Source of the DNA: Variibacter gotjawalensis
GTDB taxonomy: Bacteria > Pseudomonadota > Alphaproteobacteria > Rhizobiales > Xanthobacteraceae
DNA: 64,000 nt
Reading direction: 5' to 3'
Assembly: GCF_002355335.1 (NCBI RefSeq)
Contig: NZ_AP014946.1
Location: forward strand, 2,805,501-2,869,500
Shown: positions 47,923 through 55,995 of the stretch, piece by piece
How the letters are laid out: the number at the start of each line of letters is the position of its first letter
Position numbering within the stretch: the stretch's first letter is position 1
Translations under genes and position numbers: made by a program
The notes under the pieces: generated by a model
Databases searched by the model: none
What the model was told of the DNA's origin: nothing
What the model saw: the letters and a program-made list of their open reading frames with translations, nothing else

Positions 47923-47977
47923 TTAATCGGCGAGTTGTCACAATTCAAGCCATTTCGTGAACAAATAGCGGGCAGAA

Positions 47978-48460
47978 TTAATGATGCGAATGCCCGCCGC
48001 CCGCTGGTGCGCGCGCACCAATGGCTTCGACGTCAAAAGTTACATCCAGCGAACCAGCCTTCTCGAAAACCAGCGTCGCTTTGAACTTTTGGCCCTGTTT
48101 CAAAGGCGCGCCGAGATCAACGAACATCAGGTGAAATCCGCCTGGCGCAAGTTTCACGGTTTGGCCGGGCGCGATCTCGAGTCCGTTTGGTAGCGCACGC
48201 ATGTTCATGACGCCGTCGCGCATCGCCATTTCGTGAATTTCGGCTTTGCCGGACGCCGGCGTCGAGAGCGAGACCAAGCGGTCCGGCGCAGTTCCACGAT
48301 TCGTGACTTCGAGATATCCGGCGCCGACTTTGGCGCCCGCTGGCGTCGCGCGGCTCCACGGCTTGGTCACCTCGATGGAACCCACTTTGAACTGAGCCCA
48401 CGCGGCGGCGGTGGTCAGCGAAAGGGTGACGGCAAGGACAATGGCAGAAAAAGTCTTCAT
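47978..48460 (-). CDS. copper chaperone PCu(A)C
   Basis: A 160-residue periplasmic copper(I) carrier, which delivers copper to cytochrome oxidase assembly. Signal peptide: about residues 1-22 (KTFSAIVLAVTLSLTTAAAWA). The copper site follows the family pattern with His76, Met87, His110 and Met112. The C-terminus adds a short His tail (GHSHH) that could bind a second copper. ATG 48460 has GGAGA upstream; the extension to 48484 is rejected because it breaks the signal. It lies 29 bp after the TonB receptor stop, in one leftward unit with DUF2946. Confidence 0.92.
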   Translation of the reverse strand: MKTFSAIVLAVTLSLTTAAAWAQFKVGSIEVTKPWSRATPAGAKVGAGYLEVTNRGTAPDRLVSLSTPASGKAEIHEMAMRDGVMNMRALPNGLEIAPGQTVKLAPGGFHLMFVDLGAPLKQGQKFKATLVFEKAGSLDVTFDVEAIGARAPAGGGHSHH

Positions 48461-48489
48461 TGGGTTCGGTCTCCAGATCACCACTCAGA

Positions 48490-50664
48490 TCACCACTTGG
48501 CGCGCATGCCGGCGTAGATCGCGCGGCCGTTGCCGGGTTCGAACAGCGGCGAATTCGGGTTCGCCTTGTCGATGATACTCGCACTCGAGATATAGGCCTT
48601 GTTCGCAAGATTGCGCCCCTCGACGTAGAAGGTGAGGTGCTTGGTCTCGACGCCCATTTTGGCCCCGACGAGTGCATACGGGTCGGTCTTCAGCGTGTTG
48701 GCGCTGTCGACGAAATAAGCCTCCGGCACCCACTCGATATTCGGCCCGATGAAGAAGCCGTTCGGGTGCCGGTAAAGCAACTCCGCGCGGACGAAGTGAT
48801 GCGGCGCGCCCGGCAGGACGTTGTTGCCGAACGTCGCGTCTCGATCGAAGTAGAAGTCGTTGTAAGTGTAAGCGAGGTTGAGCCACACCCGGTCCGGCTG
48901 TGCGCCATGCGCGAAGATCGATTTCAGGATCGCGGCGCCGCCCGCGATCTCGACGCCCTGATGCACGGTCCGGTTCGCGTTCGTCACGTTGCAGTTTCCG
49001 AAAGACGAAAAGAGGCACAACAGCTCGTCGCGAATTTCCGCGCGATAGAGCGCAACGTCCCAGCGATAATCTTCAAGCCGTCCGCGCGTGCCGATTTCAT
49101 ACGTCGTCGCGCGCTGCGGGCGAATGCTGGTGAACGGGATCGCCTGCGCATTGGCGCCTTCACCGAAGCTCGGCGCTTCCGCGCTGCGCGAGATATTCGC
49201 GAAGGCTTGAACGCCGGGCGCTGCCTCCCACAGCACGCCGATCTTCGGGCTCCAGAGGTCGAACTCCTGGCGGCCGGGGATCGTGCCGGGCTGCGCGACG
49301 ATCACTTGGCGTTCGCGCACCGCATGCAGGAACTGCGTGCCCGCAACGATCGCCACCGTCGGCAGCACGTAAAACGCATTCTCGGCATAGAACGACGTGT
49401 TGCCGGCGAAATCCTTCGTGCGCGAGAGCAGGGCGCCTTTCTGCGCGCCCGGCAAGTTCGCGTATTGATCTGCATCAATATCGCCGTTGTGCACGTTGGC
49501 GCCGACCGTCAGACGATTGCGGAAACCGCCGATCAAGCGATCGTCGACGACGCGCGCGAACCCGCCGTAGTCGATGTATTTGTAATCGAGCCACTGGAAG
49601 ATCGGATGCATCAGGTGCCGGTCAACACCGAAGAGGCCGAATTCCAGCGTCGTCGCTTCGCCGATGCGCCACGTCGTCTTGTTGGCGATACGCACCGAGT
49701 CGATGTTGCGCTGCTGATCGTTGATGACGTTGGCCGGCACGGCGACTTCCGGATTGGTCAGCGCCGCAGTGCGCGTCACCGAGCCCGGAATACGCTGCCG
49801 GATGTGGTTGGCGTTGAAGTAGAAGCGCGTCTCGACGTCTTCGTTGATCTGGTAGCCGATATTGGCGCTGCCACGCTCCGACTGGCCGGACGAATGCTGC
49901 CGGAAACCTTCTTGCTGCTGGTAGGTGCCGGAGACGAACGCATCGAGCGGGCCTTGCGCGCCGCCGGCCGTCGCGTTGAAGCGGAAGAAGCCGAAGCTTC
50001 CCGCATCGACGCTGGCGCTATTTACATTCGCCTCGCGGCCGGTCGGGGTGACGAAGTTGATCGCACCGCCAAGCGAGTTCGCGCCGAAGCGCAGCGCATT
50101 CGCGCCTTTGTAGACTTCGATAAAGCGATACGAGCCCGGGTCGATTTCCTGGAAATCGCCGTAGCCGTCGGCCGTGTTGAACGGGACGCCGTCGAGATAA
50201 AGCTGCGTGCCGCGCAGATGGAAATTGCGCGAGAGGCCCGAGCCACGGATCGAGAGGCGCGTGTCCTCGCCCCATTTCGGCTGCGCGAAGACGCCCGCGA
50301 CGTATTCGAGCGCGTCCTTGATCGTCGAGACGCGGCCGGTGTCGCGATAGCTCTCGGCCGCAACGACCTGCGTCGCGCCCGGCGCGCTTTCGACGACCCG
50401 CCGAGCGGCTGCGACGGGAGCGGCCTCCTGCAGCGGGCTCGTGCCCGATCGCACGGGGGCCGCAGGTGTCGCGCGCGGAACGGGCCGCACCGTGACGCGG
50501 TCACGCTCGCTGCGTTGTGTGCGCGGCGCGCGCACGGGCTTCGGCTGACGCTGCGCCTCGACCGTCACGGTCGGAAGCGACTGCTGCGCGCGCGCTTCCG
50601 GCGCTGCGATCAACGCGGCGAGCATCGCGATCGGTGTCGCGTGCCGCCAATAGGGGGAAAACAT
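48490..50664 (-). CDS. TonB-dependent outer-membrane receptor (probable copper uptake)
   Basis: A 724-residue TonB-dependent receptor. Signal peptide ends near residue 26 (EARAQQ). A Pro/Arg-rich linker precedes the plug domain, which contains STIKDALEYVAGVFAQ, RGSGLSRNFHLRGTQLYLDG and FIEVYKGANALRFGANSLGGAINFVTP. The beta-barrel follows and ends with an aromatic residue (AGMRAKW), as outer-membrane porins do. Ligand is inferred from neighbours: a PCu(A)C chaperone downstream and a DUF2946 protein upstream are recurrent companions of copper receptors. A siderophore ligand remains possible. Confidence 0.88.
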   Translation of the reverse strand: MFSPYWRHATPIAMLAALIAAPEARAQQSLPTVTVEAQRQPKPVRAPRTQRSERDRVTVRPVPRATPAAPVRSGTSPLQEAAPVAAARRVVESAPGATQVVAAESYRDTGRVSTIKDALEYVAGVFAQPKWGEDTRLSIRGSGLSRNFHLRGTQLYLDGVPFNTADGYGDFQEIDPGSYRFIEVYKGANALRFGANSLGGAINFVTPTGREANVNSASVDAGSFGFFRFNATAGGAQGPLDAFVSGTYQQQEGFRQHSSGQSERGSANIGYQINEDVETRFYFNANHIRQRIPGSVTRTAALTNPEVAVPANVINDQQRNIDSVRIANKTTWRIGEATTLEFGLFGVDRHLMHPIFQWLDYKYIDYGGFARVVDDRLIGGFRNRLTVGANVHNGDIDADQYANLPGAQKGALLSRTKDFAGNTSFYAENAFYVLPTVAIVAGTQFLHAVRERQVIVAQPGTIPGRQEFDLWSPKIGVLWEAAPGVQAFANISRSAEAPSFGEGANAQAIPFTSIRPQRATTYEIGTRGRLEDYRWDVALYRAEIRDELLCLFSSFGNCNVTNANRTVHQGVEIAGGAAILKSIFAHGAQPDRVWLNLAYTYNDFYFDRDATFGNNVLPGAPHHFVRAELLYRHPNGFFIGPNIEWVPEAYFVDSANTLKTDPYALVGAKMGVETKHLTFYVEGRNLANKAYISSASIIDKANPNSPLFEPGNGRAIYAGMRAKW

Positions 50665-50717
50665 TGTCCTTCATCCTTGTCTGAAATGCACGATGACGGC
50701 CGGAGGCCGTCGCGAGA

Positions 50718-51077
50718 TCAGACGAAGGGAGGTGCTCGGGGTTGGCCCGGCCGATACGGCGCGGCTGCATACTGCCGCTCCGCGACGACGGCGCTGACCG
50801 CATGCGAATGCGCGATGCGCTCGATATGCGCGATGATCGGGGGCGGCGGAGGCGCTCCGCCGATCGCCGCGGTGCAATCCGGGCAGTGGACGTCATGCGA
50901 CTGCGGTGCGGATTTATCGCCGCCGTTGTCGGTCGAAAGGCAGAGAATTTGGAGCTCGCCGGACGCGCCGGCATGCACCATCGGCAACGCGAAGCTGAGC
51001 AGGATCGTGTGGAGCGCGAGCGCATACGCCGCGACCCAGCCAATCACACGCAAAGTTCTGTGCGCCCCGATCCTCAT
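50718..51077 (-). CDS. DUF2946-type membrane-anchored protein, copper-linked
   Basis: A 119-residue protein with one N-terminal hydrophobic helix (about 10-35) and an exported region. It carries ILCLSTDNG and HDVHCPDCTAA: the Cys and the HCPxC motif typical of DUF2946, a family found with copper genes. The C-terminus is Pro/Ala-rich. The ATG lacks a good ribosome-binding site, so the start is less certain. It heads the leftward unit DUF2946, TonB receptor, PCu(A)C and may sense or hold copper at the membrane; the role is inferred from context. Confidence 0.8.
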   Translation of the reverse strand: MRIGAHRTLRVIGWVAAYALALHTILLSFALPMVHAGASGELQILCLSTDNGGDKSAPQSHDVHCPDCTAAIGGAPPPPPIIAHIERIAHSHAVSAVVAERQYAAAPYRPGQPRAPPFV

Positions 51078-51121
51078 CCCGGAGGAGTTCTAGCGCACCC
51101 CGTGCCCGCGATGCAAACGGG

Positions 51122-52111
51122 CTAAAGCGTGACGACGATCTTTCCGAATTGCGCGTTGGATTCGAGATAGCGATGCGCCGAAACGATGTCCTCGAAGGCA
51201 AACGTCTTCGCGATGGTCGGCTTTAGTGTTCCGGCGTTCAGGCCATCGATGACGAAAGCCTTGGCGGCGGCGAGGCGCTCGTGATCGCGCACGATCTCGT
51301 GGATCAGATAACCGCGCAACGTCAGCGTCTTGCCGAGAACCAACGGGAGCGGGAAGGGCGTCGGCTCGCGGCTGAGGCCCCCGTATTCGAGGAGGATGCC
51401 GCCCGGCTGCATCGCAGCGGTGAGCGCCTCGAAGATCGGGCCGCCGATTGGATCTAACACGACGCGGACGCCATCTTTCCCGGCGACCGCTTCGATGCCG
51501 GCGAGAAGATCCTCTTCCGCCGAGGCGATCACATGGCGAGCGCCCGCCGCCTTTAGCGCATCCTGCTTGGCGCGCGTTCGAGTCACCGCGATCGGAACGG
51601 CGCCGACCGCATTGGCGATCTGGATCGCCGCGAGGCCGACACTGCTCGACGCCGCCGTGACAACGACGAAATCGCCTCTCGTGAGCTTCGCGATATCGAT
51701 CAGCGCGCCATAGGCGGTGACGAACGGCATCCAGACGGCGGCGGCCTCCGCGAAACTCAGCCACGGCGGATGCTTCACAACGAGCCGCGCCGGGAAGGAC
51801 GCGAGCTCGCCGTATGCCGGGTGGCGCACCATCGAGATCGGCGGCACCACGCTGACGACGTCGCCCGGAACAAAATCATAGACACCATCGCCGACAGCTT
51901 CGACGATCCCGGCCGCCTCGAGGCCGAGGCTGGACGGCAGCGGCGCACTCTCGATGTAGGTGCCGGCACGGAGGAGGGCGTCGGCACGATTGAGGCCGAT
52001 CGCCTTGACGCGGATTTGCACCTCATCGGCGGCCGGGGGCCTCGCTTCGATGTTATCGATGCGCAGCACTTCGGGGCCGCCGAGCTTGTGAAAGCGAACG
52101 ACGCGGGTCAT
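51122..52111 (-). CDS. zinc-independent medium-chain quinone oxidoreductase/alcohol dehydrogenase family protein
   Basis: A 329-residue medium-chain dehydrogenase/reductase of the quinone-reductase branch. GroES-like domain: about 1-120, with [13 protein letters not shown] and SSLGLEAAGIVEAVGDGV. The nucleotide-binding fold contains VVTAASSSVGLAAIQIANAVGA in place of the strict GxGxxG. Zinc-ligand cysteines are absent. It probably reduces quinones or enones with NADPH. ATG 52111 has GGAGA upstream; the frame to 52273 overlaps the OYE gene. It lies 16 bases after that gene, in the unit likely controlled by the divergent ArsR-type regulator. Confidence 0.9.
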   Translation of the reverse strand: MTRVVRFHKLGGPEVLRIDNIEARPPAADEVQIRVKAIGLNRADALLRAGTYIESAPLPSSLGLEAAGIVEAVGDGVYDFVPGDVVSVVPPISMVRHPAYGELASFPARLVVKHPPWLSFAEAAAVWMPFVTAYGALIDIAKLTRGDFVVVTAASSSVGLAAIQIANAVGAVPIAVTRTRAKQDALKAAGARHVIASAEEDLLAGIEAVAGKDGVRVVLDPIGGPIFEALTAAMQPGGILLEYGGLSREPTPFPLPLVLGKTLTLRGYLIHEIVRDHERLAAAKAFVIDGLNAGTLKPTIAKTFAFEDIVSAHRYLESNAQFGKIVVTL

Positions 52112-52127
52112 CGCGGTGTCTCCGGGT

Positions 52128-53216
52128 TTAAGCGGCGCGATAGCGCTCGAGCCAATGCGCGTAGGGCGCCGGCAGCGTCCAGGCGGCTTTCTCGACGCCC
52201 AGCGCACGCGCGGCTTCGTAAGGCCAATGCGGGTTTTCGAGCAGCCGGCGACCCAGCATGACGACATCGACATCGCCGTCGCGGATCACCTTATCGGCCA
52301 GCTCCGGCGTCGAGATGTTCCAGGTTGAGGCGGTCGCGATACCGACCTCGCGGCGGACGCGGCCGGCGAACGGCGCAACCAACGCAGGCCCCCACGGGAT
52401 CTTCGTCTTCGGGATCGTGAAGCCGATCGACACGTCGATGAGGTCGAGCCCGCGCTCTTTCAACCGGTCGATGAGATCGAGCGACTCCGCGAAAGTCTCG
52501 TCGCGACCGTCGAACTCCGTGACGCCGAAGCGCGCGGTGAGCGGCAGATGCTCCGGCCACACGGCGCGGACGGCCTCAAACGTCTCGATCAGAAACCGCA
52601 TGCGGTTTTCGTGGCTGCCGCCGTAGCGGTCGTCGCGCTGGTTCGAGTGGTGTGAGAAGAAGCTCTGCGCCAGATAACCGTGCGCGAAATGGAGTTCGAG
52701 CCACTTGAAGCCGATATCCCGCGCGCGGATCGCAGCGGCGACGAAATCGGCCTTCACGCGCTCGATGTCGTCGATCGTCATCGCGCGCGGCACCCGCGGC
52801 AGGTTCGCGCCGAACGCGACCGCCGAAGCGCCGATCGTCTGCCAACCGCGCGCATCGCCTTCCGGAATATGATCGTCGCCTTCCCACGGGCGATTGGCGC
52901 TCGCCTTGCGACCCGCATGGGCGATCTGAATGCCCGGCACGGCGCCGTGCGCCTCGATCGCCTTCACGGCGCGCGCAAAGGCTTCGGCCTGAGTGTCGTT
53001 CCAAAGACCTGTGCAGCCCGGCGTGATGCGGCCTTCCGGGGACACTGCGGTTGCCTCCGCGATGACGAGGCTGGAGCCGCCGCGAGCGAGCGCGCCGAGA
53101 TGCTCGACGTGCCAGTCGTTGATGATGCCGTCGGTCGCCGAATACTGACACATCGGCGAAACCGCGATGCGATTGCGCAGTTTCACGTCTTTGAGGGAGA
53201 AGGGCTCGAACAACAT
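52128..53216 (-). CDS. old yellow enzyme family NADH:flavin oxidoreductase (YqjM type)
   Basis: A 362-residue FMN ene-reductase that reduces the double bond of enones, nitro compounds or nitrate esters. SPMCQYS at residues 20-26 has the Cys23 and Tyr25 of the thermophilic-like YqjM class, and IQIAHAGRK and LHFAHGYLAQSFFSHHSNQRDD are family marks with active-site His. ATG 53216 starts MLFEPFSL, the usual N-terminus; earlier in-frame ATGs at 53225 and 53240 exist. Transcribed leftward with the quinone reductase, divergent from an ArsR-type gene across a perfect palindrome. Confidence 0.93.
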   Translation of the reverse strand: MLFEPFSLKDVKLRNRIAVSPMCQYSATDGIINDWHVEHLGALARGGSSLVIAEATAVSPEGRITPGCTGLWNDTQAEAFARAVKAIEAHGAVPGIQIAHAGRKASANRPWEGDDHIPEGDARGWQTIGASAVAFGANLPRVPRAMTIDDIERVKADFVAAAIRARDIGFKWLELHFAHGYLAQSFFSHHSNQRDDRYGGSHENRMRFLIETFEAVRAVWPEHLPLTARFGVTEFDGRDETFAESLDLIDRLKERGLDLIDVSIGFTIPKTKIPWGPALVAPFAGRVRREVGIATASTWNISTPELADKVIRDGDVDVVMLGRRLLENPHWPYEAARALGVEKAAWTLPAPYAHWLERYRAA

Positions 53217-53297
53217 GGATAACATCCTGGCGGTCAGCATTGCGGGAGCGCGGACTCCGCCGTTGCGGGGCGAGGCTTCAGCGCTTATAATTCTATA

Positions 53298-53315
53298 GTT
53301 CGATAATTATCGAAC
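53298..53315. promoter_or_regulatory. 18-bp perfect palindromic operator
   Basis: GTTCGATAATTATCGAAC is a perfect 18-bp palindrome between the divergent OYE and ArsR-type genes, within an AT-rich stretch likely holding the promoters. Such sites are typical of dimeric ArsR/SmtB repressors (ATA...TAT inverted repeats). It is about 82 bp from the OYE start and 63 bp from the regulator start, so it could control both. Binding is inferred, not shown. Confidence 0.8.
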
Positions 53316-53378
53316 AAGCGAAACATAGCGCGCCCGACCGCTGCGTCAATCCGGCCGCGTTAACGAGACGGTGATCGC

Positions 53379-53675
53379 ATGCGTGCGCTAAAACATCCGG
53401 GGACGAAAGAGATCGAGCTGACGCGTGTGCTCTATGCGCTCAGCGATCCGGTCCGTCTCGACGTAGTCCGCCAGCTCGACCGGGGCGGGGAGGCGACCTG
53501 CGCGGCGCTCGATGGCGGCCGCCCGAAGTCGACGATGTCGCATCACTTCCGTGTCTTGCGTGAGGCGGGGGTTGTGCGCACCCGCACGGACGGCCCATCG
53601 CACGTTAACGAGCTGCGGCGGGGCGAGCTGGAGAAGCTGTTTCCGGGTTTGTTGAAGGCTGTGCTGAAAGGCTAA
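53379..53675 (+). CDS. ArsR/SmtB-family transcriptional regulator
   Basis: A 98-residue winged-helix repressor. The DNA-binding core is LYALSDPVRLDVVRQL, then RPKSTMSHHFRVLREAGVVRTRTDGPSHVNEL, the recognition helix plus wing. The metal-binding ELCVCDL motif of ArsR is replaced by EATCAALDGG with one Cys, so sensing by Cys modification or a small ligand is more likely than metal chelation. It is divergent from the OYE/quinone reductase pair and probably represses them and itself through the palindrome at 53298. A reactive-electrophile sensor is a reasonable guess. Confidence 0.9.
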   Translation: MRALKHPGTKEIELTRVLYALSDPVRLDVVRQLDRGGEATCAALDGGRPKSTMSHHFRVLREAGVVRTRTDGPSHVNELRRGELEKLFPGLLKAVLKG

Positions 53676-53685
53676 TGCGCCAGAA

Positions 53686-53817
53686 CCGTCATCCTGAGGT
53701 GCGCGGCGAAGCCGAGCCTCGACGGACGACGGCCCACATGCGGCGATACCTCGGCCGTCGTGGTTCGAGACGCGGCCGGGTCGGCTGTGCCGACCAAGCC
53801 GCTCCTCACCATGACGG
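53686..53817. repeat. long palindrome, family B copy 2
   Basis: Left arm CCGTCATCCTGAGGTGCG and right arm CTCCTCACCATGACGG are imperfect inverted copies of the family first seen at 2897. The interior has GCCTCGACGG and other short inverted pairs. It fills the region after the ArsR-type stop, ahead of proS. Confidence 0.75.
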
Positions 53818-53941
53818 ATGAGCGTAGACCCTTGCGAATAGCGCCACAGCCCTAAATTCCTACGCCCTTGCGCGACACCGCTTGTCTTTTCAGCCTCAAT
53901 CCGCTTTCTGTCGCGGCGAACAAACCAACGAGTCACCCGCA

Positions 53942-55276
53942 ATGCGTCTGTCCAAGTATTTCCTGCCGATCCTGCGCGAAGCGCCGCGCGAAGCCGAGAT
54001 TGCCTCGCATAAGCTGATGCTGCGCGCCGGCATGATCCGCCAGGAGTCGGCCGGCATTTACGCGTTTCTTCCGCTCGGCCTGCGCGTGCTCAACAAAGTC
54101 AACGCGATCGTCCGCGAAGAGCAGAACCGCGCCGGCGCGATTGAGGTCTTGATGCCGACCATCCAGTCGGCGGACCTTTGGCGCGAGAGCGGGCGTTACG
54201 ATGCGTACGGCAAGGAGATGCTGCGCATCAAGGACCGTCACGAGCGCGAGATGCTTTACGGCCCGACCAACGAAGAGATGATCACGGAAATCTTCCGGGC
54301 CTACGTCAAGTCCTACAAGGACCTTCCGCTCAATCTCTACCACATCCAGTGGAAGTTCCGTGACGAGGTGCGTCCGCGTTTCGGCCTGATGCGCGGCCGC
54401 GAATTCCTGATGAAGGACGCGTACTCGTTCGACGTCGACTACGAGAGCGCGGTGCATTCCTACAATCGCATGTTCGTCGCGTATCTGCGCACGTTCGCGC
54501 GCATGGGCTTGAAAGCGATCCCGATGGTCGCCGACACCGGTCCGATCGGCGGCAACCTCAGCCACGAATTCATCATCCTGGCGTCGACCGGCGAAAGCGA
54601 AGTCTTCTGCCATAAGGACTATCTCGACTTCGAAATGCCGGAAGAGGGCATCGACTTCGACGATCGCGCCAAGCTGCAAGGTGTCGTCGATCGTTGGACC
54701 TCACTCTATGCGGCGACCTCGGAAAAGCACGACGCCGACGCATTCGGCAAAGTGGCGGGCGATCGCCAGGTCTCGGCGCGCGGCATCGAGGTCGGCCACA
54801 TCTTCTATTTCGGCACGAAGTATTCGGAGCCGATGAAGGCCGACGTCACGCATCCGGACGGCTCCGTGAAGCCGGTCCACATGGGCTCTTACGGCATCGG
54901 CCCTTCGCGCCTCGTCGCGGCGAGCATCGAGGCGTTCCACGACGACGCCGGCATCAAATGGCCGGAAGAGATCGCGCCGTTCAACACCGCGATCCTCAAC
55001 CTCAAGCAGGGCGACGGGATGACCGGCGAGGTCTGCGAGCAGATCTATCGGGCGCTGAACGCGAAGGGCGTCGACACGCTCTATCACGACCTCGACGAAC
55101 GGCCCGGTGCGAAGTTCGCGACCACGGACCTGATCGGCATCCCGCACCAAGTCATCGTCGGCCCGAAGGGGCTCGCCAACGGCAAGGTCGAGATCAAACA
55201 CCGTGCCGACGGCTCGCGCGAAGAGCTCGGCGTCGACCAGGCAATCGCCAAGCTTTCGGGCGTTAAGTCTTCGTAG
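53942..55276 (+). CDS. proS: prolyl-tRNA synthetase, short alphaproteobacterial type
   Basis: A 444-residue class II aminoacyl-tRNA synthetase charging tRNA-Pro. Motif 1 includes [15 protein letters not shown], motif 2 is [25 protein letters not shown], and motif 3 is [10 protein letters not shown]. The editing (INS) domain of E. coli ProS between motifs 2 and 3 is missing, as is normal for alphaproteobacterial ProS. An anticodon-binding domain forms the C-terminus. ATG 53942 starts MRLSKYFLP, the family N-terminus. The stop codon TAG lies inside the left arm of a palindromic repeat. Confidence 0.96.
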   Translation: MRLSKYFLPILREAPREAEIASHKLMLRAGMIRQESAGIYAFLPLGLRVLNKVNAIVREEQNRAGAIEVLMPTIQSADLWRESGRYDAYGKEMLRIKDRHEREMLYGPTNEEMITEIFRAYVKSYKDLPLNLYHIQWKFRDEVRPRFGLMRGREFLMKDAYSFDVDYESAVHSYNRMFVAYLRTFARMGLKAIPMVADTGPIGGNLSHEFIILASTGESEVFCHKDYLDFEMPEEGIDFDDRAKLQGVVDRWTSLYAATSEKHDADAFGKVAGDRQVSARGIEVGHIFYFGTKYSEPMKADVTHPDGSVKPVHMGSYGIGPSRLVAASIEAFHDDAGIKWPEEIAPFNTAILNLKQGDGMTGEVCEQIYRALNAKGVDTLYHDLDERPGAKFATTDLIGIPHQVIVGPKGLANGKVEIKHRADGSREELGVDQAIAKLSGVKSS

Positions 55277-55393
55277 CCCGGATGAGCGCGGCGCCGCGCA
55301 ACGCGCGCCGCCAAGCGAGATCCGGGAAGCGGCAGAACGAGCATCGATCCCGGATATCGCGCGGCGCTGAGCGCCGACGCTCATCCGGGCTAC
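55273..55393. repeat. long palindrome with GTAGCCCGG arms
   Basis: Arms GTAGCCCGGATGAGC and GCTCATCCGGGCTAC are perfect inverted copies, with an inner GATCCGGGAAGC/GATCCCGGATATC set. The TAG in each arm acts as the stop codon of proS (left) and of the opposing gene at 55390 (right). Confidence 0.88.
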
Positions 55394-55749
55394 GGCTCAC
55401 CCACCATCAATGTGCGCGACGCGAGCCCCACGATTTCGCTGGGAGCGCATGCGGCATGAGCCGAGGCGAGCACGCGCTCGGGCGCTTTGGCGACCTCCGC
55501 GATGATCGGGATGTTCCACAGCAGTAGTGTCGCCAACGCGAGGATAAGCGTCGTGAATGTCGCGATCTGATAGCGGACATATTCGCCCGACCGGATCGAG
55601 CGCCGATGCGCTGGGAAGGTCAGGAAGCCGCCTTCGGTTCTTACCCGGCGATAAAACTGCTCACGCAATATGGGCACGACCAGCACAGCCATGACGGCTG
55701 TCGCGATGGAAAAACCCCAGACAACCAAATCACTCGTGTTGGCAATCAT
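55390..55749 (-). CDS. small two-helix membrane protein, unknown function
   Basis: A 119-residue protein with hydrophobic helices at about residues 8-27 and 62-82. Between them is a basic loop (RRVRTEGGFLTFPAHRRSIRSGEYVRYQ), and the C-terminus contains a single Cys. No family was recognised. ATG 55749 has a GGAG site eight bases upstream, which supports a real gene. It converges with proS, and its stop is provided by the repeat arm. A neighbour-specific gene is likely, since the proS-lolC spacing is normally short. Confidence 0.6.
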   Translation of the reverse strand: MIANTSDLVVWGFSIATAVMAVLVVPILREQFYRRVRTEGGFLTFPAHRRSIRSGEYVRYQIATFTTLILALATLLLWNIPIIAEVAKAPERVLASAHAACAPSEIVGLASRTLMVGEP

Positions 55750-55995
55750 TGTTCGCTCCGCACAAATTGATGAAATCAGAACGTGCGCTAAGTAAGTGAT
55801 TCAACCGCAATAAATGAATCTTTGCGCTCCGATTCGGAACTAGGCAAGCGTCTAGTTGAGCTTGACGATTGGAAGCAGCACGAAAGCGCCGAAATCTGGT
55901 GGCATCGGGTGGTATGCTTGCTTCGATTCGGGAGCAAGACCACGGGGGCGTGGTCCGCGAGCGCAAGCTCGCCGAGTGGGGAAACAACTTTCGGC

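Noticed and set aside
48460-51093. 877-residue open frame on the + strand opposite the TonB receptor
   Set aside because: It mirrors the real receptor gene; composition is Arg/Asp/Val/Ala-rich with no domains, as expected for antisense of GC-rich coding DNA.
55822-55995. N-terminal extension of LolC/E
   Set aside because: The added 58 residues do not resemble the family and place the known N-terminus internally; the ATG at 55996 fits.
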